DNA from: Nitrospirota bacterium
GTDB taxonomy: Bacteria; Nitrospirota; JACRHJ01
Length of the DNA stretch: 5,236 nucleotides
Assembly (NCBI GenBank): GCA_021815285.1
Contig: JAKAHE010000146.1
Coordinates: 1 to 5,236, forward strand
Reading direction: 5' to 3'
Of the stretch, positions 1-4,783 are shown one piece after another (position 1 is the stretch's first letter; every line of letters starts with the position of its first letter). The notes below the pieces were generated by a model that saw nothing but the letters and a program-made list of their open reading frames with translations, was not told where the DNA came from and made no database searches. Made by a program: the position numbers and the translations under genes.

Positions 1-106
1 CCAGGGCGACCGCCGTGGAATGAAATACAAGGGATGCCGTAAGGAAAAGAGCGAACCTTTCCCAGCCATTTGCCCTTGTTATACTTTTTCCTGCGCATCG
101 GGCCAT
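1..106 (-). CDS. Exported protein, N-terminal fragment (signal peptide only)
   Basis: Only the first 35 codons are inside the window; the gene runs off its left edge. The reading starts at ATG 106-104 with MARCAGKSITRANGWERF, followed by a hydrophobic core ALFLTASLVFHSTAVAL. Basic residues before a hydrophobic stretch ending in A-V-A are what a Sec signal peptide looks like, with likely cleavage just after AVA. An AGGA sits 9 nt before the ATG, inside the DUF192 gene, and the two frames overlap by 28 nt, so the gene is probably translationally coupled to DUF192. The start is the only ATG in this frame before the edge. The mature protein is not visible, so no family or function can be given; a periplasmic or outer-membrane protein is expected. 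The signal peptide is seen in the sequence; export is inferred. Confidence 0.6.
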   Translation of the reverse strand, partial: MARCAGKSITRANGWERFALFLTASLVFHSTAVAL

Positions 107-450
107 GGAGGAAGTTCCTCGAATACAAGCTCGTCTCCCGGCTCGACGCCGGCAAGGTTCCCCGCCGCAGCCTCTATGACGCCCTTTGCGCGCGGATAAA
201 CCCTCGACAGCCTGCCCGGCCCCATGCCCCTGATGACGCCGACGGCCTTGTTATCCTTGTCGTAGAATATTGCGTCTACGGGAAACTTCATCCCGAAGGT
301 ATGTATGGAGACGCACGGCGAGATTACAAGCGCCTGCCCGTCCGGGAGGCCCTTCTTTCCGAGAAGCCCTGTAAGTCTGGCGAGGAAGTTCTTCGCAAAA
401 AAAACCTCGCGGGCTATGCAGGAATTTTTTGTCCGGTCGAATATTATCAT
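79..450 (-). CDS. DUF192 family protein
   Basis: A 123 aa protein from ATG 450-448. It shows the DUF192 signature: an N-terminal R-L-T-G-L-L segment (residues 25-30), then SIHTFGMKFPVDAIFYDKD at 48-66, a GPGRLSR segment near 78-83, and a closing AAAGNLAGVEPGDELVF block at 95-110. The family is a small beta-rich domain found in bacteria and archaea; I know of no settled biochemical role. The length matches the cytosolic version of the family, with no signal peptide from this start. A GTG at 486-484 would add 12 basic residues (RQGRRCRGRAF) that do not look like family sequence, so ATG 450 is preferred. A GAGG lies 10 nt before that ATG and a GGAGG a little further up. It sits between a tiny membrane-peptide ORF upstream and an overlapping exported protein downstream, probably one transcript. 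Confidence 0.85.
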   Translation of the reverse strand: MIIFDRTKNSCIAREVFFAKNFLARLTGLLGKKGLPDGQALVISPCVSIHTFGMKFPVDAIFYDKDNKAVGVIRGMGPGRLSRVYPRAKGVIEAAAGNLAGVEPGDELVFEELPPWPDAQEKV

Positions 451-489
451 GAAAGCCCGGCCTCGGCACCTCCGGCCTTGACGCACCCG

Positions 490-564
490 TCATGAAGTGA
501 GAATTATGGCCGCCACGGCAAAGAAAATAAACAGGAAATGCCTTCCCTTCCGCGCAGGTTTCAT
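490..564 (-). CDS. Putative 24-aa membrane peptide or orphaned signal sequence
   Basis: A short frame from ATG 564-562 to TGA 492-490. The product begins MKPARKGRH and continues with the hydrophobic run FLFIFFAVAAIIL before ending T-S. A positively charged head followed by 13 hydrophobic residues can be a single membrane span or a Sec signal peptide. The ribosome binding site is the best on this strand: GGAGGG with a 6 nt spacer to the ATG. The promoter at 633-661 reads directly into it. The frame is the same as that of DUF192, whose ATG lies 39 nt past the TGA. If the TGA were TGC or TGT the peptide would end L-T-S-C, a lipobox. So it could be a real small protein, a leader peptide, or a signal sequence cut off by a nonsense change. 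The ORF and SD are seen; expression is inferred. Confidence 0.5.
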   Translation of the reverse strand: MKPARKGRHFLFIFFAVAAIILTS

Positions 565-570
565 AAAGCG

Positions 571-576
571 CCCTCC
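571..576 (-). promoter_or_regulatory. Strong Shine-Dalgarno for the 24-aa ORF
   Basis: Read on the minus strand this is GGAGGG, 6 nt ahead of ATG 564-562. The near-ideal match and spacing are the main reason for treating the tiny frame as translated. Confidence 0.6.
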
Positions 577-589
577 GGAAACGAGCAAT

Positions 590-623
590 GTCTGTGGTTC
601 CCGCAAAAGCGGAAATCCAGGGA
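590..623. repeat. Degenerate dispersed palindrome ('CCCGCnnnnGCGGG...ATCCAG' type)
   Basis: A short palindrome with a 4-nt loop (605-608): CCGC 601-604 pairs with GCGG 609-612, and after one mismatch TT 598-599 pairs with AA 614-615. The right flank reads ATCCAG. This resembles the dispersed intergenic repeat of many proteobacterial genomes with the core ATTCCCGCnnnnGCGGGAATCCAG, whose false translation on the other strand contains PWIPAFAGMT. Here the minus strand translates to PWISAFAGTT. It lies in the untranslated leader predicted for the 24-aa ORF and DUF192. The palindrome is seen directly; membership of the repeat family is by resemblance and needs more copies from the genome. Confidence 0.55.
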
Positions 624-632
624 CTTGAGAAA

Positions 633-661
633 ATTTTACAGACAATATGAGGAAACGTCAA
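633..661 (-). promoter_or_regulatory. Sigma70-type promoter for the 24-aa ORF / DUF192 operon
   Basis: On the minus strand TTGACG (661-656) is followed after exactly 17 nt by TAAAAT (638-633), five of six matches to consensus in each box. Transcription should begin near 626, giving a leader of about 60 nt that holds the palindrome at 590-623 and the GGAGGG site. It lies in the gap after the rmuC-linked small gene and faces the DUF192 cluster, which fits a separate transcription unit. Confidence 0.6.
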
Positions 662-701
662 ATCGGGGCGGAAGAGATATTAACAACCATGTTTGGCGGG
701 G

Positions 702-851
702 CTACATATGGGTTTGCCAAGTATAGAGCCAGATTATGGCAGAAAGAGCGCCTATTAAAATGAGCGCCCCTGCTGCGATTAATATGATGCCATGAGTTTC
801 TGCCTTTCTGCCCGTGACAATCTCATCCCTTCCGCCGTCGAATAAGCGCAT
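702..851 (-). CDS. Small single-span membrane protein, hypothetical
   Basis: From ATG 851-849 this is a 49 aa protein: a charged head (MRLFDGGRDEIVTGRKAETH) followed by one membrane helix rich in Ile, Leu, Ala and Gly (GIILIAAGALILIGALSAII) and a short tail WLYTWQTHM. The charged head suggests the N-terminus stays in the cytoplasm. A longer reading starts at ATG 890-888, adding MGRRRRSRRKIIL and sharing one base with the rmuC stop (TAATG), which would allow translation restart after rmuC. The shorter start has a GGAGGA 11 nt upstream and is slightly preferred; the longer one has only a poor purine run. No family is recognised. It follows rmuC directly and is probably on the same mRNA. The helix is seen; a functional link with RmuC is only suggested by position. 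Confidence 0.6.
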   Translation of the reverse strand: MRLFDGGRDEIVTGRKAETHGIILIAAGALILIGALSAIIWLYTWQTHM

Positions 852-889
852 CAGGATAATTTTCCTCCGGGAACGCCTTCTTCGCCCCA

Positions 890-2116
890 TTATTCAGGAA
901 TTTCTTCCGCCGCGCTGTCGCCGGTTATGCGGACAACCGAACTGCTGTAGCGACCAATGTGAGTGGACGCGGTATGGTATGCTTCCTGGGCCTTCGAGAT
1001 GGACTTCCCTACGTCTTCGAACTTTCTCTCGAAATCGGCAAAATGCTTCCGCGCCTTCCTTATGTTCTCCACGGTCTTTTCCACGCCCTTTGCCATTTCG
1101 TAGTAATCGTAGGATATGCGGATGCCGTTTAATGTAACGGCCAGTGTGTTCGGCGACACGGGATATACTTTGAGCTTGGAGAGCTGCGCCCATAGCTCCG
1201 GGTCCCGGACAATCTCGAAGTAAAGCGTCTCGGAGGGAAGGAACATAAGCGCCATGTTCGTCGTCCCGAGTTCTGGACGAATGTACTTGGCCGCAATGTC
1301 CTTGGCCTGGGTTTTCACGACAGCCGAAAGCGTCTTCCTCGCCTCGGCAAGACGGCCCTGGTCGCAGGATTCAAATAGCGGCATGACCTGTTCGCGCGGG
1401 AACTTGCTGTCGATGGGCAGCGAGGCGTTCGGGAGCTTAACCAGAACATCCACTCTGCTCCCGCCAATCGGGGCCTGAAGCTCGTAGAGGTCTTTCGGCA
1501 GAAACTCGGACAGCAGCAGTTCCAGGGCCGCCTCCCCGAAACCGCCGCGCAGGTGCGGGAGTTTCAAAAGGCTGTTCAGTTCGTTTACGGAGTTGCCTAC
1601 GGCGGAAAGCCCGGCAAGCTGTGTCTCGGCCTTTTTAAGGTGTTCGCTCACCTTCTCGAAATGCGCAAACCCTTCCTTTATGTTTTCGTCGAGTTTCGCC
1701 TGCACCTGATTCCCTATCTCCATCAACCGGGCGTCCACCTTGTCCCGTATCGACTCAAGCGATTCGGCGGTTTTCTTCTCCAGCGCGGCAATCCTCGCCT
1801 CCGTGGAATTCCCGAACTCTCCGAGCATTTTTATTACTGTTTCCGTAGCCGCAGCCCCCGTTTTCGAGGTCTCTTCGCGCCCGGCCTTAAGCTCGGCCTC
1901 CACCCTGTCCCGTATCTCGCCAAGACCTGCGGAGAGCTTCTCCGACACGCCCTCCCGCACCCCGGCGGACGACTCGGCAATCCTTCCGGAAAGCTCGGAG
2001 GATGCCTTCCGGAGCGAATCGGCAAACTCGGAAGTGTCCCGCCTGCCGGAGCGGAAAAATATAACCACGGCGATAAGGAATGTAGCTATAGAAAGGATAA
2101 GCGCGACTGTTTCCAT
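890..2116 (-). CDS. rmuC: DNA recombination protein RmuC homologue
   Basis: A 408 aa protein of the RmuC family, which limits rearrangement at inverted repeats in E. coli and is predicted to hold a PD-(D/E)XK-type nuclease fold. Residues 4-21 form an N-terminal membrane anchor (VALILSIATFLIAVVIFF). Residues about 28-180 are a long charged, Ala/Glu/Lys-rich coiled coil with recurring A-G-x-x-E and I-x-x-K-V motifs. The conserved domain follows at about 180-390: LRGGFGE (189-195), DVLVKLPNASLPIDSKFP (223-240), IRPELGTTNMALMFLPSET (279-297). E195, D223, D236 and K238 are candidate active-site residues by analogy with that fold. Length is usual for the family. The ATG at 2116-2114 has no good Shine-Dalgarno but lies 6 nt after a -10 box, so the mRNA may be leaderless. 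Identity is firm; the nuclease role is family knowledge. Confidence 0.95.
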   Translation of the reverse strand: METVALILSIATFLIAVVIFFRSGRRDTSEFADSLRKASSELSGRIAESSAGVREGVSEKLSAGLGEIRDRVEAELKAGREETSKTGAAATETVIKMLGEFGNSTEARIAALEKKTAESLESIRDKVDARLMEIGNQVQAKLDENIKEGFAHFEKVSEHLKKAETQLAGLSAVGNSVNELNSLLKLPHLRGGFGEAALELLLSEFLPKDLYELQAPIGGSRVDVLVKLPNASLPIDSKFPREQVMPLFESCDQGRLAEARKTLSAVVKTQAKDIAAKYIRPELGTTNMALMFLPSETLYFEIVRDPELWAQLSKLKVYPVSPNTLAVTLNGIRISYDYYEMAKGVEKTVENIRKARKHFADFERKFEDVGKSISKAQEAYHTASTHIGRYSSSVVRITGDSAAEEIPE

Positions 2117-2122
2117 TGCCTG

Positions 2123-2151
2123 ATGCTACACCACCTTGCGATATGTGGCAA
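2123..2151 (-). promoter_or_regulatory. Promoter for rmuC, predicted leaderless start
   Basis: On the minus strand TTGCCA (2151-2146) and TAGCAT (2128-2123) are separated by exactly 17 nt. The -10 box ends 6 nt before the rmuC ATG, so the expected transcription start is the A of the start codon or a base next to it. No strong ribosome binding site lies close to the ATG; the nearest, AAGGTGG, is 14 nt away and upstream of the -10 box, so it would not even be in the mRNA. Confidence 0.5.
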
Positions 2152-2155
2152 GCAG

Positions 2156-2164
2156 AAAAATTTT
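2156..2164. promoter_or_regulatory. A/T tract shared by divergent promoters (UP-element-like)
   Basis: AAAAATTTT sits between the -35 box of rmuC (2146-2151) and that of the cytochrome-porin (2175-2180). It falls about 40-55 bp upstream of both predicted starts, the place where the RNA polymerase alpha subunits contact an UP element. The sequence and spacing are seen; the function is inferred. Confidence 0.35.
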
Positions 2165-2174
2165 GCCCGGACGA

Positions 2175-2203
2175 TTGACATAAGCAGGAAATCCTGCTAT
2201 TAA
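2175..2203 (+). promoter_or_regulatory. Sigma70-type promoter for the cytochrome-porin gene
   Basis: A perfect TTGACA (2175-2180) is followed after 17 nt by TATTAA (2198-2203). Transcription should start around 2210, leaving a leader of about 65 nt with a small hairpin and a strong ribosome binding site before the ATG at 2276. The spacer is filled by an inverted repeat, suggesting control by a repressor. Confidence 0.65.
2183..2198. promoter_or_regulatory. Inverted repeat between -35 and -10: candidate operator
   Basis: AGCAGGA (2183-2189), two bases, then TCCTGCT (2192-2198): seven perfect base pairs of dyad symmetry. It fills nearly all of the 17-nt promoter spacer and touches the -10 box. 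A dimeric repressor bound here would block RNA polymerase. It does not match an operator I can name, and no regulator gene is in the window. Confidence 0.5.
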
Positions 2204-2221
2204 TAGGAACTGCATGTCAGG

Positions 2222-2236
2222 GCGACTCTTTGTCGC
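2222..2236 (+). promoter_or_regulatory. Small hairpin in the 5' leader of the cytochrome-porin mRNA
   Basis: GCGAC (2222-2226) and GTCGC (2232-2236) pair around the 5-nt loop TCTTT, about 12 nt after the predicted transcription start. No U-run follows, so it is not a terminator. Near the 5' end it could protect the mRNA from decay; this role is inference. Confidence 0.35.
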
Positions 2237-2261
2237 AAGCAATTATTCTTTTAGAACGAGG

Positions 2262-2267
2262 GGAGGA
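2262..2267 (+). promoter_or_regulatory. Strong Shine-Dalgarno of the cytochrome-porin gene
   Basis: GGAGGA with an 8 nt spacer to ATG 2276. It fixes the start codon, and contrasts with rmuC and buk, which lack such a site. Confidence 0.75.
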
Positions 2268-2275
2268 CAAGAATT

Positions 2276-3610
2276 ATGCGCAGGAAGATTTTGTTTTTGA
2301 CACTTGGAATGCTTTTGTCTTTGCCGGTTGCCAGGAGCTATGCCATACCGAGTTTCGCCAGGCAGACAGGGATGACGTGCAACGACTGCCACACGTTTTT
2401 TCCGGAGCTTACGCCGGCAGGACGCGAGTTCAAGCTCAAGGGCTATGTAAGCACAAGGACTGACATACCGAAATTTTTTATTCCCGTAGCCATGCTCGCA
2501 ACGGCTTCCTATACCGTCGCCGACCAGACGACAACCGGCGTTGCGCCGTTCGATACGTCCAACAACAACGGCACCGACAGGACGAACATCCCCCAGGCGT
2601 TGAACTTCTTCTACGGCGGCAGGATATGGAATAATATCGGTGCGATGATTCAGGCCACGTACGACGGCCCCAGCAATTCCCTCGCGCTGGACAGCTCCGA
2701 CGTCCGGTATGCGAACACTCTGAAAGTCGGCGGCAAGGACCTCGTCTACGGCGTTACCGTAAACAACAACCCGACCTTTGAGGACGTCTGGAACACGTCT
2801 CCTGCGTGGGGCTATCCCTACTACGCGTCCGAGGTAGCCAACACCCCGACGGCGAGTCCGCTTATCGGCGGCCTCGGCGCGCAGGTGGGCGGAGTCGGCG
2901 CATACGGCTATTTCGACAACATGGTATATGCGGGAGCATCCGTATATCGCACCACAAAGAACGGCGTAACGATGCCATTCGGCGCGGGCAGCACGCCTCC
3001 TTCCACGACAATTAAAGGCGCGCTTCCTTACTGGAGACTGGCGCTGAACCACGACTGGGCCAACCAGTCCCTCGAAATCGGCACGTTCGGCCTCTATGCG
3101 GATGTCGAGCCCACGGGCTACGACCACACCTCGCCTGACCACTACACGGACATTGCCGCCGACGCCCAGTATCAGTTCATGGGCCAGCACAATTTCGTAT
3201 CCGGGAAGTTCACCTACATCCACGAAGGTCAGGACTGGGCCGCAAGCGCCCCCCTCGGTATTGCGGGCAACACATCCGACCATACGGACAACATCAAGCT
3301 GAACGGGACGTACGGCTACAAGGGCCTGCCGTTCGGTGACGTAAGCGGGACGCTCGGCTGGTTCTACACGTCCGGGAGCCGCGACAACGCGCTCTACGCC
3401 CCGGCCCAGTTCACCGGCAGCTCTTCCGGCAAGCCGGACAACAACGGCTTCATCCTCGAGGCGAACTACTTCCCGAAGCAGAACATACGGCTCGCCGCGC
3501 AGTATACGATTTACAACAAGTTTAACGGCGCGTCCGACAACTACGACGGTTTCGGCACGGACGCCGAACATAACAATACGCTTTACCTGTACGTCCAGTA
3601 CGCGCTGTAA
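2276..3610 (+). CDS. Monoheme cytochrome c-outer membrane porin fusion (Cyc2-like)
   Basis: A 444 aa exported protein. Residues 1-23 are a Sec signal peptide (MRRK head, hydrophobic core, S-Y-A end). The mature protein opens with IPSFARQTGMTCNDCH: a single c-type heme site CNDCH at 35-39, followed by FFPELTPAGREFKLKGY (41-57). The rest, about 60-444, has no further CXXCH and shows beta-barrel features: alternating polar and aromatic residues, many Gly, Asn, Tyr and Thr, Asn/Gly-rich loops, and a closing strand NTLYLYVQYAL. One N-terminal heme joined to a barrel of about 400 residues is the architecture of Cyc2, the outer-membrane cytochrome-porin of iron oxidisers, and of a wider group of uncharacterised relatives. 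Electron transfer across the outer membrane is the likely role; iron as donor is not shown. It has its own promoter and terminator. Architecture is firm, substrate unknown. Confidence 0.85.
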   Translation: MRRKILFLTLGMLLSLPVARSYAIPSFARQTGMTCNDCHTFFPELTPAGREFKLKGYVSTRTDIPKFFIPVAMLATASYTVADQTTTGVAPFDTSNNNGTDRTNIPQALNFFYGGRIWNNIGAMIQATYDGPSNSLALDSSDVRYANTLKVGGKDLVYGVTVNNNPTFEDVWNTSPAWGYPYYASEVANTPTASPLIGGLGAQVGGVGAYGYFDNMVYAGASVYRTTKNGVTMPFGAGSTPPSTTIKGALPYWRLALNHDWANQSLEIGTFGLYADVEPTGYDHTSPDHYTDIAADAQYQFMGQHNFVSGKFTYIHEGQDWAASAPLGIAGNTSDHTDNIKLNGTYGYKGLPFGDVSGTLGWFYTSGSRDNALYAPAQFTGSSSGKPDNNGFILEANYFPKQNIRLAAQYTIYNKFNGASDNYDGFGTDAEHNNTLYLYVQYAL

Positions 3611-3619
3611 AGAATGTTC

Positions 3620-3651
3620 GGGGCCGGGAGCGCTTCCCGGCCCCCGTTTTT
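3620..3651 (+). terminator. Rho-independent terminator of the cytochrome-porin gene
   Basis: GGGGCCGGGA (3620-3629) pairs perfectly with TCCCGGCCCC (3635-3644) around the loop GCGCT; two bases later comes a run of five T (3647-3651). It begins 9 nt after the stop codon and should insulate the cytochrome-porin from the buk operon, whose -35 box starts only 8 nt past the T-run. Confidence 0.85.
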
Positions 3652-3659
3652 CCCGCACC

Positions 3660-3688
3660 TTGAATATCCCCGCGCTCTCTGCTATCAT
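3660..3688 (+). promoter_or_regulatory. Promoter for buk-ptb, predicted leaderless start
   Basis: TTGAAT (3660-3665) and TATCAT (3683-3688) are 17 nt apart. The -10 box ends 6 nt before ATG 3695, so the predicted transcription start is the start codon itself. No Shine-Dalgarno-like purine run precedes this ATG. The geometry is the same as at rmuC. Confidence 0.5.
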
Positions 3689-3694
3689 AGCCCC

Positions 3695-4783
3695 ATGAAA
3701 TCACTCGGCATCCTCGTCATAAACCCCGGGTCCACCTCCACGAAAATCGCGCTCTTCAAAGGCATCGAAAAGCTCTTCGAGGAAGACATTATTCATGCGG
3801 AAGACGAGCTTCGCCAGTTCGGCGATATAGCCTCACAGCACCCGTTCCGGATGGAGACGCTGATGCGCGCCCTGCGGGAGAAGTCCGTGGAGCCGTCGAA
3901 GCTCGACGCCGTCTGCGTGCGCGGCGGGCTTATGCGGCCTGTGCAAAGCGGGGTATACCGGGTTACGGAGGATATGGCGGAAGACGTCGGGAACTCGAAA
4001 AATATATGGGGACGTGAGCACGCATCGAGCCTGGGGCCTCTGATTGGGCTTCAAATGGCAAAGGAATACGGTATCCCGGTTTTTACCGCCGACCCGGTAG
4101 TGGTGGACGAGATGGACGACATTGCGCGCATCTCCGGAGTGCCTGAGATAAAGAGGAAAAGCCTGCTCCACGCTCTGAATATCAAAGAGCAGATCAGGAG
4201 AGCCGCGCGCAATATGGGGGCAGAGGTCAAGGATGCAAATTTCATAGCAGCGCACATGGGCGGCGGGACGACAGTCGCGGCCATACGGCGCGGTAGAATA
4301 ATAGACACGAACAACGCGCTCCTGGGGATGGGGCCGTTCTCTGTGCAGAGGGCAGGCGCGCTCCCGACGGGCGACCTTCTGGACATGGCGTATTCCGGGA
4401 AATATACCAGGCAGGAGCTTCAGAAAAAGCTGGTCTACGAAAGCGGCCTTGCCGGGTACCTCGGCACGGGCGACGTGCGGGAAGTGGAGAGACGCATCGG
4501 CACCGGAGACGAGACCGCCGCCTTGATACTCTCCGCAATGGCATACCAGGTGTCCAAGGAAATCGGCGCGATGGCCGCGGCGCTGGGCGGAGAGATTTCG
4601 GCGGTTATCCTTACGGGCGGCGTGGCGTTCTCGGAAATGGTTGCAGGGATGATAAAAGAACGGGTGTCATTCATCGCGCCGGTTCTCGTTTATCCTGGGC
4701 AGGCGGAGATGGAGGCCCTGGCGTGGCATGCGGCGGCGGCGCTCTCCGGAAAGGAACGGATTCTTCCGTATGGGCATGATTAG
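3695..4783 (+). CDS. buk: Butyrate kinase (acetokinase family)
   Basis: A 362 aa enzyme that interconverts butyryl-phosphate plus ADP with butyrate plus ATP in the cytoplasm; close relatives act on branched-chain acyl phosphates, and the sequence alone does not separate these. ASKHA-fold motifs are clear: the phosphate-1 loop NPGSTSTK (10-17), ADPVVVDEM (132-140), AHMGGGTT (186-193), PFSVQRAGALPTGDLLDM (214-231), and the adenosine-site LTGGVAFSE (306-314). Length matches butyrate kinases (about 355-365 aa) rather than acetate kinases (about 400). The start is placed at the ATG just before KSLGILVINPGSTSTK. An in-frame ATG at 3614 would add 27 residues encoded by the terminator and promoter, so it is rejected. 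The end overlaps the next gene, a phosphate acyltransferase, so the two enzymes are made together and run acyl-CoA to acid with ATP yield, or the reverse activation. No defects are seen. Confidence 0.93.
   Translation: MKSLGILVINPGSTSTKIALFKGIEKLFEEDIIHAEDELRQFGDIASQHPFRMETLMRALREKSVEPSKLDAVCVRGGLMRPVQSGVYRVTEDMAEDVGNSKNIWGREHASSLGPLIGLQMAKEYGIPVFTADPVVVDEMDDIARISGVPEIKRKSLLHALNIKEQIRRAARNMGAEVKDANFIAAHMGGGTTVAAIRRGRIIDTNNALLGMGPFSVQRAGALPTGDLLDMAYSGKYTRQELQKKLVYESGLAGYLGTGDVREVERRIGTGDETAALILSAMAYQVSKEIGAMAAALGGEISAVILTGGVAFSEMVAGMIKERVSFIAPVLVYPGQAEMEALAWHAAAALSGKERILPYGHD

Noticed and set aside
490..492. Recoding of TGA as an amino acid (selenocysteine or a changed code) joining the 24-aa frame to DUF192
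   Set aside because: No selenocysteine insertion hairpin is evident after the TGA, the joined linker is Arg-rich and unlike the family, and the other genes are intact under the standard bacterial code. The four complete larger genes and the 49-62 aa gene end in TAA or TAG, which is too few cases to argue from.
251..661. A 136-codon minus-strand frame spanning the DUF192 start and the gap before it
   Set aside because: It overlaps DUF192 in another frame, and its only recognisable part (PWISAFAGTT) is the false translation of a dispersed palindrome.
1553..2203. A 216-codon plus-strand frame opposite rmuC
   Set aside because: It is antisense to the coiled-coil part of rmuC, has no family features or good ribosome binding site, and runs through the rmuC promoter.
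2243..3688. A 481-codon open frame on the minus strand opposite the cytochrome-porin
   Set aside because: It mirrors the codon bias of a GC-rich sense gene, is rich in Arg and Val with no recognisable domain, and runs through the terminator and promoter. The plus-strand gene has a signal peptide, heme motif, SD and terminator.
3614..3694. In-frame upstream start that would lengthen butyrate kinase by 27 residues
   Set aside because: The added residues are encoded by the terminator hairpin and promoter and match nothing in the family; the family N-terminus begins at ATG 3695.
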